DNA of 64,000 bases, taken from contig CALNHX010002824.1 in assembly GCA_940337035.1 (NCBI GenBank), positions 102,736 through 166,735 on the forward strand, given 5' to 3'. Below the pieces are notes generated by a model. It had not been told where the DNA came from. It did not search any database and saw only the letters and a program-made list of their open reading frames with translations. Source of the stretch: Agriotes lineatus (Eukaryota > Arthropoda > Insecta > Coleoptera > Elateridae). Shown piece by piece: positions 18,625-27,500 of this stretch. The position numbers were made by a program, and so were the translations under genes. Every line of letters starts with the position of its first letter. The stretch's first letter is position 1.

Positions 18625-19842
18625 ATGTCGAATAAACTAAACGTTTTCGGTAAAATTAACTTTGACGAGTCCATCGAAAAAGAAGATTTACATACGTATC
18701 TGCCGTATGGCAATGCTACCTTTAATTATACCGACGAAATTAGAATTTTAATACAGAGCCAAGATCTAATAACCGATGTGTGTGAAAGTTTTATCTATGT
18801 GGAGGGTAAAATTGCTGTAACTGAGGAGAAAAAGAATTTTAATTTAAGTAACAATTTCGCTTGTTTCCTATTCGATGAGATACGTTATGAGATAGGAGGA
18901 CAAAAAATTGATGTTTGTAGATTGCCAGGTATCACCAGTGCGATTAAAGGATATGCGTCCTATACGACAAATGAATCTAGTGCATTAGCACCGGCTGGAT
19001 GGCAACCGGCAACAAACACACCTTTGCAAATACAACACCGCATAGATGAAAAGCAAAAGAGTTTTGCGGTTGCAATTCCTCTAAAACACATTTTTGGCTT
19101 TGCCGAAGATTATAAGCAAGCGATAATAAATATGCGTCAAGAGCTGATACTCATACGATCTCGTACCGATTTAGACTGTTTCAGTGGAGATACTAATACA
19201 GCAAAGATAACCCTAACGAAAATTCATTGGAAAGTTCCACATATAATACCTAGCGATGCTGCAAAGTTAAGCTTGTATAATCGCATCAATCAAAATGCTA
19301 CAATTTCTGTTCCCTTTCGACAATGGGAATTGTACGAATTACCTGCACTCAAGCCTTCGCAGACAGATGCTTGGCCTATTAGAACGTCCAATCAATTGGA
19401 AAAACCGCGATGGGTACTTGTTACCTTTCAAAAAGGTCAACGAAATAATCATACCGCTAATGCTACTGATTTTATTCACAGCAACCTCACAAATCTTAAA
19501 CTTCATCTTAATTCCGACACTTATCCATACGAAAATTGGAATCTGGATTTCAACGCAAATAAATATTATATGGCGTATTGTCAATATGTTAATTTTCATA
19601 AAGCTTTTTACAATAGAGCAGATACGTCAGTGCTGCTGGAATATGATGATTTCAAAGAGCGACCGATATTCGTAATCGATTGTTCTAAGCAAAAAGAAAA
19701 GCTTAAGAATTCCACCGTTGACGTTAAATTAGAAATGGAAGCGCGTAGTGATTTTCCAAACGGAACTGTAGCTTATTGCTTAATTCTACATGATGCGATT
19801 ATCGAGTACAATCCTCTTACCGGCGAAGTTAGAAGAGTATAA
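18625..19842 (+). CDS. Major capsid protein (double jelly-roll, hexon-like)
   Basis: A 405-residue protein of the Polinton/adintovirus major capsid family, the protein often listed in animal genomes as F54H12.2-like. Characteristic parts are the N-terminal Tyr-Leu-Pro-Tyr-Gly-Asn motif, Glu-Ile-Arg-Ile-Leu-Ile-Gln-Ser-Gln-Asp, the Ile-Tyr-Val-Glu-Gly strand, Phe-Leu-Phe-Asp-Glu-Ile-Arg-Tyr-Glu and, near the end, a strand-rich tail with Glu-Tyr-Asn-Pro-Leu. It builds the pseudo-hexagonal capsid shell. The frame is open with no internal break, and the ATPase gene follows after 39 bases. Confidence 0.88.
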   Translation: MSNKLNVFGKINFDESIEKEDLHTYLPYGNATFNYTDEIRILIQSQDLITDVCESFIYVEGKIAVTEEKKNFNLSNNFACFLFDEIRYEIGGQKIDVCRLPGITSAIKGYASYTTNESSALAPAGWQPATNTPLQIQHRIDEKQKSFAVAIPLKHIFGFAEDYKQAIINMRQELILIRSRTDLDCFSGDTNTAKITLTKIHWKVPHIIPSDAAKLSLYNRINQNATISVPFRQWELYELPALKPSQTDAWPIRTSNQLEKPRWVLVTFQKGQRNNHTANATDFIHSNLTNLKLHLNSDTYPYENWNLDFNANKYYMAYCQYVNFHKAFYNRADTSVLLEYDDFKERPIFVIDCSKQKEKLKNSTVDVKLEMEARSDFPNGTVAYCLILHDAIIEYNPLTGEVRRV

Positions 19843-19881
19843 ATAATAACACGCTCTACGTTAGCTGCATCATTCGTTAAA

Positions 19882-20583
19882 ATGAAGATAGTCAAGCAAC
19901 AGTATAAGTTGCCTGTAGAAAACTTTGATTTTTATAATGATTCTGCGCAACAAGAACAGCTATCTCATAAAAATGGTCCATTGTTACCTTCCAGCATCAG
20001 ATGTGGTATTTGCGGACCTAGCGGGTGCGGCAAGACGAACGTTATGATCAGTTTGCTTCAAGATTTGAATGGATTAAAATTTGAAAATGTATATGTTTAT
20101 TGTAAGTCTCTATATCAGTCAAAATATCAATTTTTAGAGAAAGTTTTAAAACCGATAAAAGGATTAGGCTATTATACATTTGAGGAAAATGAAAGTATAA
20201 TTCCACCGGATAAGGCAAAACAAAATACGGTAATAGTTTTTGACGATATAGCATGTAGCGAACAAGACAAGATTAGAGATTACTTTAGTATGGGAAGACA
20301 TAAGGGTATTGATTGTTTCTATCTCTGTCAGACATATACTCGCATACCTAAACATTTAATACGGGATAATTTTAATTTGTTAATTTTGTTTAAACAGGAC
20401 GATTTAAATTTAAGACATGTATACAATGATCATGTGGGTACAGATATGGACTTTTCTAAATTTCGCAACATTTGTATAAAGTGTTGGAAAGAGGCATATA
20501 GTTTCATTGTTATCAGCAAAGACAATCAGTTACAGAACGGGAGATATCGTAAAAATTTTGAAAACTATATATACGTGGTGTAA
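19882..20583 (+). CDS. FtsK/A32-like DNA-packaging ATPase
   Basis: A 233-residue P-loop ATPase of the HerA/FtsK superfamily that pumps viral DNA into preformed capsids. The Walker A motif Gly-Pro-Ser-Gly-Cys-Gly-Lys-Thr is at residues 45-52 and the Walker B Val-Ile-Val-Phe-Asp-Asp at 117-122. A Ser-Met-Gly-Arg-His-Lys and a Cys-Gln-Thr-Tyr sensor-like motif follow. Its length fits the family, and its position after the major capsid gene is the usual one. Confidence 0.92.
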   Translation: MKIVKQQYKLPVENFDFYNDSAQQEQLSHKNGPLLPSSIRCGICGPSGCGKTNVMISLLQDLNGLKFENVYVYCKSLYQSKYQFLEKVLKPIKGLGYYTFEENESIIPPDKAKQNTVIVFDDIACSEQDKIRDYFSMGRHKGIDCFYLCQTYTRIPKHLIRDNFNLLILFKQDDLNLRHVYNDHVGTDMDFSKFRNICIKCWKEAYSFIVISKDNQLQNGRYRKNFENYIYVV

Positions 20584-20589
20584 CATTCG

Positions 20590-21296
20590 TTCGATTCACT
20601 AATCGACAGTATCAGCTGTATGGAACCTGTTTAGACCTGTTCTAACCTGTTGTAGACCCGACACTATCAGCTGTTTAGAGACCTGTTTTAACCTGTTTTC
20701 AGACCTGTTTTGGCCTGTTTTCTGACCTGTTTTCAGACCTGTTTTCTGGTCTGTTTTCAGACCTGGTTTCTGACCTGTTATAACCTGTTTTAACCTGTTT
20801 TCAGACCTGTTTTGGCCTGTTTTCTGACCTGTTTTCAGACCTGTTTTCTGGTCTGTTTTCAGACCTGGTTTCTGACCTGTTATAACCTGTTTTAACCTGT
20901 TTTTAGACCTGTTTTCAGACCTGTTTTCTGGTCTGTTTTCTGATCTGTTTTCTGGTCTGTTTTCAGACCTGTTTTTTACCCGTTTTCTAACCTGTTTTTC
21001 AAGCTATCGATTCACTAATCGACAGTATCAGCTGTATGGAACCTGTTTAGACCTGTTCTAACCTGTTGTAGTTCCGACACTATCAGCTGTTTAGAGACCT
21101 GTTTTAACCTGTTTTCAGACTTGTTTTAACCTGTTTTCTGACCTGTTTTAACCTGTTTTCTGACCTGTTTTCTGACCTGTTTTCTGACCTGTTTTCTGAC
21201 CTGTTTTCTGACCTGGTTTCTGACCTGTTTTCTGACCTGGTTTCTGACCTGTTTTCGGACCTGGTTTCTGACCTGTTTCTGACCTGCTACTGCTAC
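20590..21296. repeat. Minisatellite 'acctgttttctg' with 416-bp higher-order repeat
   Basis: About 700 bases consist of variants of a 12-13-base unit such as 'acctgttttctg', 'acctgttttcag' and 'acctgttttaac'. A leader with CGATTcactAATCG and cagtatcagctgta occurs at 20591 and again at 21007, so the block is duplicated with a 416-base shift. A further roughly 104-base duplication lies inside the first block. No gene is seen; the long Arg/Lys/Gln/Val frame on the - strand is only the repeat translated. It separates the ATPase from the next gene and may be an origin, packaging or enhancer element. Confidence 0.9.
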
Positions 21297-21300
21297 AGCA

Positions 21301-22410
21301 ATGAATCCTAAAGATAAACATTTAAAACAAAAACTAGTACAAGTACGTAATACAATCAAACAGAAATATGATGCGCTTAAAAGAGGAAAGTTCTATACCG
21401 AAAAGTTTTTACAAACCACGTATAAGCCATTACTTCAGCCGCTTAAGGAGATAGTAGCCGACGATAAAAGCAAAACAAAAAATATTAAGAAAGAAGTAAA
21501 ACAGCAGCCTAAATTATCTCCACCGTCAACGCCGATAGCGTCTCTAAAATCAATGCTACCAATAAAAAAACCACCGTCTTCAACTCCGATGAGTACTACA
21601 GTATTTCCATCATCATCATCATTTACACAGACTTCTCCCACCGCAGAATCGCAGCCAGTTAGCGAAGAAGAGCAAATTGATGATTACTCTACTACTTTGT
21701 TAGATAGCTCTGGTGACGATTCGTTTCTAAATCAGTACGATCCACTGCCAAGGGAATACGTAGAAAGGATGATACATGACACGACTCATCTTACCGACAC
21801 GACTTACGGCGTTAAATACGATCCTGAAGCTGATAATTGGAAAATCGGCGATAGTCCAATAGATATACGCGGTAAAAATCTCGTTATTAAAGGTAATGAG
21901 TACGAAGGAACACCTGGATTGTATGAACTGCTGATAATGAACAACCCCGATCTTAATGTAATCACTCAGCAAGATAAAGAAAACTATAAAAATATTATAC
22001 TAAGTACCAATGCTCATAGACGAGAATATAAAACAACAGGTCAAATTAAAGGAACCCGATTACCCAAATACACAAACATTTTAAAACCACTGTTAGATAA
22101 ACCACCTGAAGGTAGAGGAGGAGGAATAGGAGGAGGAATCAAATCAGTAAGACATAAAACGAAACCGCTCTTAGGTGGCTTATATAAAGAGGTTCCTACC
22201 TTCATCGAACATAAATATTGGAACAACGTACATGAACTGATTGATGAGTTGCAATTAAAGTGGTCTGAAAAATTAATTGGTCATACTGGTCATGATAACG
22301 ATATAATATCTATAGCTGAAGAATTATACGAAGCCGGTTATATTGAGAATCCTTCGAAAAGCGTAAAATTTTTAAAACTCATGCAACATCATGCCTATGG
22401 TAGGTATTGA
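21301..22410 (+). CDS. Insect-Polinton capsid-region protein (DUF8207-like)
   Basis: A 369-residue protein whose ATG follows the minisatellite directly. The N-terminal third is Lys-rich and then Pro/Ser/Thr-rich and disordered. The conserved part (about 135-260) has Tyr-Gly-Val-Lys-Tyr-Asp followed by Trp-Lys-Ile-Gly-Asp-Ser-Pro-Ile-Asp-Ile, Gly-Thr-Pro-Gly-Leu-Tyr-Glu-Leu-Leu and Thr-Asn-Ala-His-Arg. This pattern is common in uncharacterised insect proteins, in my recollection grouped as DUF8207. A Gly-rich stretch follows, then a helical tail. The function is unknown; a structural or DNA-packaging role is inferred from position. It overlaps the next gene by 20 bases. Confidence 0.7.
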   Translation: MNPKDKHLKQKLVQVRNTIKQKYDALKRGKFYTEKFLQTTYKPLLQPLKEIVADDKSKTKNIKKEVKQQPKLSPPSTPIASLKSMLPIKKPPSSTPMSTTVFPSSSSFTQTSPTAESQPVSEEEQIDDYSTTLLDSSGDDSFLNQYDPLPREYVERMIHDTTHLTDTTYGVKYDPEADNWKIGDSPIDIRGKNLVIKGNEYEGTPGLYELLIMNNPDLNVITQQDKENYKNIILSTNAHRREYKTTGQIKGTRLPKYTNILKPLLDKPPEGRGGGIGGGIKSVRHKTKPLLGGLYKEVPTFIEHKYWNNVHELIDELQLKWSEKLIGHTGHDNDIISIAEELYEAGYIENPSKSVKFLKLMQHHAYGRY

Positions 22411-23191
22411 TAAATTTGGACGTCGTTACCATTCTACATCGGGCGGTGGTGGTGTTAAAAGAGGTCCACCCGGAATGGGATTCACTCTAACGTCAGACAA
22501 TCATTTCAATATAGAGAAACGCAGATTGCTTAATGTTCAGCATCCATTGAACGAAACCGATGCGGCAACCAAAAAATATGTAGATAATATTGCGAACGAA
22601 ATTAAAAACAAATTAGAAGACAATCTTAAAAGTGTCGATAACAAGTTTGCGGACTTGCTGAGGAGTCAATACGAAACAAAAACAAATTGCTTAACAGTTA
22701 ATTCTAATACTGCCAGTTTTGACGCACGATATAAGGTTATCAGTAAAGTTGATGCGCCCAAGAACGACTATGACGCTGTAAATAAAAAATACATTGAAAG
22801 TAAAATTGACGATATTAATAAAGCTTTAAAATTATTGGAAAATACGGTTCGTAGATATAAAAGCGAAAACATCTCTACTGCAAAACAGTATGTAGATGAC
22901 GCAACATCTAAAACTTTCAAAGAGCTAAGCGAATTATTAGCTACTAAAATACGCGAAAATTGTATTACTCTGGACGCAGACGGTAATTATTCGGCTGATA
23001 AGAAGAAAATAGTTAAATTAGCCGAACCCGCATTATTTGATGATGCTATTACTAGAAAATATCTAGGTTGGTTTATGGAAGGTCAACTGAAACCGATACA
23101 AGATAAACTTCAGAAACTAGAAGAGGATATTGATTTAAAGATTCATCAACTGCAAGACTGGACTACTGATTACATACTCAAGAAGAAGTAG
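22391..23191 (+). CDS. Fibre-like repeat/coiled-coil protein
   Basis: A 266-residue protein with a Gly-rich N-terminus and three copies of a roughly 37-residue module (about 31-65, 100-136 and 191-226). Each module has the plan Leu/Ile-Thr-x-(Asp/Ser), a Lys-rich strand, then Ala-Pro or Pro-x-x-x-x-Asp-Ala-(Ala/Val/Ile)-(Thr/Asn)-x-Lys-Tyr. Between them lie heptad-like helices. The Asp-Ala-Ala-Thr-Lys-Lys-Tyr-Val-Asp motif is known from phage tail-fibre and collar proteins, which trimerise. I infer a trimeric fibre or vertex spike. Its ATG lies inside the previous gene, which implies close coupling. Confidence 0.65.
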   Translation: MPMVGIDKFGRRYHSTSGGGGVKRGPPGMGFTLTSDNHFNIEKRRLLNVQHPLNETDAATKKYVDNIANEIKNKLEDNLKSVDNKFADLLRSQYETKTNCLTVNSNTASFDARYKVISKVDAPKNDYDAVNKKYIESKIDDINKALKLLENTVRRYKSENISTAKQYVDDATSKTFKELSELLATKIRENCITLDADGNYSADKKKIVKLAEPALFDDAITRKYLGWFMEGQLKPIQDKLQKLEEDIDLKIHQLQDWTTDYILKKK

Positions 23192-23198
23192 AATTGTA

Positions 23199-24116
23199 AT
23201 GGAACAAGTAATTCGCGAATTATATAAACCAGTCAGACGAAATTTTCCACGACGTAGAACTATAATAAAGGGCTACGATGATCTTTGGCAGAGCGATTTA
23301 GCAGAATTTATTCCCTATTCTAGATTCAATAAGGGATACAAATACATTTTACTAGTTATCGATTGTTTTTCGAAATTTCTATGGTGTCTACCGGTGAAGG
23401 CGAAAACTAGCGGTGAAATAGTTCGAGCTATGAAAGATATTTTTAAACAAAGCGGTAGAATACCGCGTAATTTGCAAACTGATTTCGGTAAAGAATTTTA
23501 CAACAAAGAATTTTCAAAATTAATGAAACAACATAATATCAACCACTACTCGTCGTACAGTGTAAAAAAAGCAGCAATTGCTGAACGCGTTATTAGAACA
23601 ATCAAAACCAAGCTGTATAAAAAATTTAGTTTACAAGGTAAATATCGATGGATCGATATATTACCTGATATAACGGACGAATACAATAACACTAAACACC
23701 GCACAATAAAAATGAAACCCATCGATGTTACCCCCAAGACAAAATTATCTGTATATAGCAACTTAAAAATATTCGGCCCTCATCGCTTAAAAGTTGGCGA
23801 TGTAGTTCGAATAAGTAAATATAAAAATGTTTTTGCTAAAGGTTATACCGCTAATTGGTCAAATGAGCATTTTAAAATTGTAAAAATTTCGATAACAAAC
23901 CCTGTTACATATAAACTGGAAGATATGACAGGTCAACCTATACTTGGAGGCTTCTACGAGTACGAACTTCAGAAAACTCTTCAACCCGACGTTTATTTGG
24001 TGGAAAAGGTGTTACGACGTCAAGGTAATAAACTCTACGTTAAATGGTTGGGCCTGCATGAACCCTCCTGGATCAAGTCTACCGATATTATAAAGAAAAC
24101 TCCACTGTCAGGTTGA
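23199..24116 (+). CDS. Polinton integrase (retrovirus-type) with chromodomain
   Basis: A 305-residue integrase that joins the element's ends to target DNA, producing the 6-bp duplication seen here. The catalytic acids are Asp33 in Gln-Ser-Asp-Leu, Asp95 in Gln-Thr-Asp-Phe-Gly and Glu129 in Ala-Glu-Arg, with 33 residues between the last two. The C-terminus (about 262-300) is a chromodomain with Val-Glu-Lys-Val-Leu and Tyr-Val-Lys-Trp-Leu-Gly and Pro-Ser-Trp, which may guide insertion to modified histones. No N-terminal zinc finger is visible. The last codons and stop overlap the first ten bases of a tRNA gene. Confidence 0.93.
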   Translation: MEQVIRELYKPVRRNFPRRRTIIKGYDDLWQSDLAEFIPYSRFNKGYKYILLVIDCFSKFLWCLPVKAKTSGEIVRAMKDIFKQSGRIPRNLQTDFGKEFYNKEFSKLMKQHNINHYSSYSVKKAAIAERVIRTIKTKLYKKFSLQGKYRWIDILPDITDEYNNTKHRTIKMKPIDVTPKTKLSVYSNLKIFGPHRLKVGDVVRISKYKNVFAKGYTANWSNEHFKIVKISITNPVTYKLEDMTGQPILGGFYEYELQKTLQPDVYLVEKVLRRQGNKLYVKWLGLHEPSWIKSTDIIKKTPLSG

Positions 24117-24191
24117 CCGAGCGGTCTAAGGTGTTGGATTTAAGCTCCAATTCCCTAATGGGGAGCGTGGGTTCAAATCCCACACCTGACA
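24107..24191 (+). tRNA. tRNA-Leu (UAA)
   Basis: An 85-base class II tRNA. The acceptor stem GTCAGGT pairs perfectly with ACCTGAC. The D-arm has GACCGAGCGGTC, the anticodon stem TTGGA/TCCAA encloses TTTAAGC with anticodon TAA, a long variable arm (TCCCTAATGGGGA) is present, and the T-arm is GTGGG-TTCAAAT-CCCAC. A run of nine T just downstream (24194 on) is a Pol III terminator. It decodes UUA, a codon used often by this AT-rich element. The 5' end overlaps the integrase stop codon by ten bases, so it is part of the element and not a flanking host gene. Confidence 0.95.
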
Positions 24192-24576
24192 ACTTTTTTT
24201 TCTAATTATTAGTTATAAGTTTTGAATATCTTAAGTGTTTAATGACATGTATTGATAGTTAATCTTAAGTTTAATGATATGTATCGATAGTTAAACAAAT
24301 AAAATATAGTTTTTTCAAAAATAAATGTTTTTTCTTACCTTTACATGGCATCTCAGCTTACACTTTCACCCACTTTCAGAACTCTTCTGAATATAACATC
24401 TCATCTTAATACAACCACGCATACTTTTCTTAACTAATTTGTTGTTAAATAAAACTCGTAGTAGTTTTTATACATGTATTTAAAAGAAAAGACACATATT
24501 ACATATAATAATAAACAAACATTAAACGCAAAAGCACGCATATTACATGTGTAAATAAAGCAAAAACATCATAAAT
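24192..24576. other. Spacer between tRNA and convergent polymerase gene
   Basis: AT-rich, with polyadenylation-type AATAAA near 24298 for the + strand and similar signals for the - strand. A near-repeat 'taatgacatgtattgatagtta' / 'taatgatatgtatcgatagtta' lies at about 24239-24295. No gene seen. Confidence 0.5.
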
Positions 24577-27500
24577 TTACGAATTTAAAGAATATTGACC
24601 CCAAGGAAGGGTATCTTTATGGTTTTTACAAATGTACCTTTTATGGTCACAATTACTAAGAGCTAATTTTGTTTGTCTTATACTGTATACACTATGTGGA
24701 GTTGACCTAATTACTTGTTGATCTACTAACACCACGCCCTTATCATCAGCATCGTCGCTACTAAACAAACATTTTAAATAATCCTCAAAGCATAAAGTCT
24801 TTTTAACAACTCTAGATACTATCCCTTTTGCTTTCTTTACAGGGTCTTCACCGTCTATAAGGAAACTATACATTTTTGACTTTAGGCCGACAAATTCTGT
24901 AATAATTTTACCGTTAGCCTCATCTTTCATTATACCAACGACTTTCTTGTTTACTCTAGGAATGTTATAAATGTTATTTTCAAGATAATCGGAAGTATCG
25001 AATTTATCGATGTCCCGCTTCATGATTTCATAGATATCGTTGCCAGTTATCTCGTAGAGAAGACTATCGGTATCTGTATACAGTAATTTACAATCTTGAT
25101 AGTTGAAATTATGTAACATGTATTCATAATGGAAGTTATACAAACAAGTCTTACTTATATCTAATATACACATGCCTACATATATAGGCTTCTTAAAAAA
25201 TATTTCTAATTTTTCCAATTCGATGGCTACTAGATTTTCATTAAATATTGATCTGCTATGAAAATTTGGTTTAGATATATAATAATCTGCTCCATATCTA
25301 CCATCCCATCTGGTAATTAACTTAACAACTTTATGTTTGCGCACATTCTCCATAGTTTTGCCGAACACTGCATTATTCATCAATTTAAATTGGTTTTTTT
25401 CGAAAGTGTTTCTTGCATTTGTTCGAAGCTTTGTATTAAATTCAATATATTCTTTCAACCAAGCTGACTGTGAGAATGATAATACGCGCCATACCTTTGT
25501 TATTTTTAAGCCTGCAGCTATAACTTGTTTGAGGTTCTTATAATGAATTACATACCGTTCCTTTTTCTTCAACGTTGTCATTAATTTTGGCAGCTTTGAC
25601 TGTGGTGGAATCGCATGCTCAGAGCACATCGGTAAATCAGCGTGAAGGTCATGTAAATTATTAGGATATTCTATATCCACCTCTAATATATAACCCGTTG
25701 GAGATTGATCGCTAACGCTTGTAACATCAAACATTTCAATTTCCTTAGGTGTTAGAAAATGGAAATTACTATGTGGTAAGTATTGACTCATTGCCCACCC
25801 GTACAAATTGTTGACGTCATAATAATCGATATATTTTGAGGGCTGTGTCGGATCATAATCTACAGGGTGATACTTATTGTTTGCTTTTGAATGTCTTTTA
25901 GAACATTGACTTATACCACCGCGAATTCCTTTTTCAATAAATAGCAACATATCTATGTCAGAAAGGAGTTCGAGTTCTACTTTCGTAAATTTTAACATGG
26001 CATCCCATGTATAACCTGGAAGCGTATAAAAATGGGCGGGATCTAGTCCGTAAGTTCTATAAGAACTCGCTCGAAAATTTTCAAACACATCAGCTAACAA
26101 AAGAATATCAGTTTTTAAATATAAATTCAAGTAATCGTTTAATGTTGAACAATTAAATGCATTCCAAACTTCAACGGCGTGTGCATAATCTTGATCTGAA
26201 ATATGAGAATTGTTTAGCTTATTATAAAAATCATTTTTGTTTGGTAAATGTGTTTCCAATAGCACGTCGATGGAAGTTATGTAGTCATAAGGAAATATCC
26301 CTTTGCGTCGCAATAAAGACAACTGATATTCGTTTAGTCTTTCGTTTTGGCTCTGTAAAATTTTAAAATCGATTACATCCAAGTACGAAGCTAATTGTTC
26401 CAGACTGGAATTTAAAAACCTGAAGGAATCTATAAACCTGAATTTTAATCCATCTGCATCGTCTACTGTTTTCGTAAATGAAATGTACCTTTCTTTGTTC
26501 TGAGGTAAAACATAAATTTGACCGGGAAAAGACGCTATGACATCCTTAATTAGAAATGATCCATCGTAACCACTAAGATTATGATACACCACCGGTATAA
26601 TGCGATCTATTTTATAGTTTAAGTTACAACTTTGATGAGCTGCACCTCTAAATTTAGAAGTTAAATGACAGTGATCTCTAACCTTAACATCGCTTTCCGA
26701 AAAAGATTCTTTGCAGATGTGGCAGACGGATGCTTCGTAATACTCACGTTCTTGTGACTCTGATAGCGGTTCCATGGGGAGGATAGTTTTAAAATGACAA
26801 TTTAAATCCAAAGCAATTTTATGTAATTTCTTACTAAACCACTGCAAACAGTCTAATCCAGTATATGATTCATAATATGACAATGATTGATTATAAGTGC
26901 AATGTAAATAAAAAGCTATGCTGCAAGCTTCATGTTTTTGATATTTTACGGTAGGCTTCTTTCTACCATCATTCCCACCACACTCAATATTTATAGAAAT
27001 TAGACATGACTCTATATCTGAATACAGTATAAATGGGGCCATCTGTTGATATTTGTAATTGGTAAATTTCAATTTTTCTCCAGGGGATGGCAGATTAATT
27101 CTACACTTATTTAATTTCCTACAATCTAATTCGTGTAAATTTAATTTTTCCTCTCTATGAAAATAATTGAGACATCTATCGCAAATAAATTTTCTATGAC
27201 AATCTTTATTTAATTGCATGTTTACTAACCTACTTAAATTTTTTATCCAGCAAAAATGCATATTTTCACCAGCTTCTGAGTTTTCTTCGGACAGCATAAG
27301 AAGGTTGACGTGTTTTATCTTCTTTTCTGAAGTTAAATATGCAGGGCATACACTATAACCGAACTGGTTTTTGTTCAACACATATACATTTACCGATATA
27401 TCGGGATTATTGTTTTCAAACAGCGGAATCTTCGTCAATTTCATGGGAAAATCAATGTTTTTAACGTTTAACACGTTTGCATAATGTGGGTAAGAGGAGA

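Noticed and set aside
21126..21359. 77-codon - strand frame rich in Arg-Lys-Gln-Val repeats
   Set aside because: It is the minisatellite at 20590-21296 read in a stop-free phase, not a gene.
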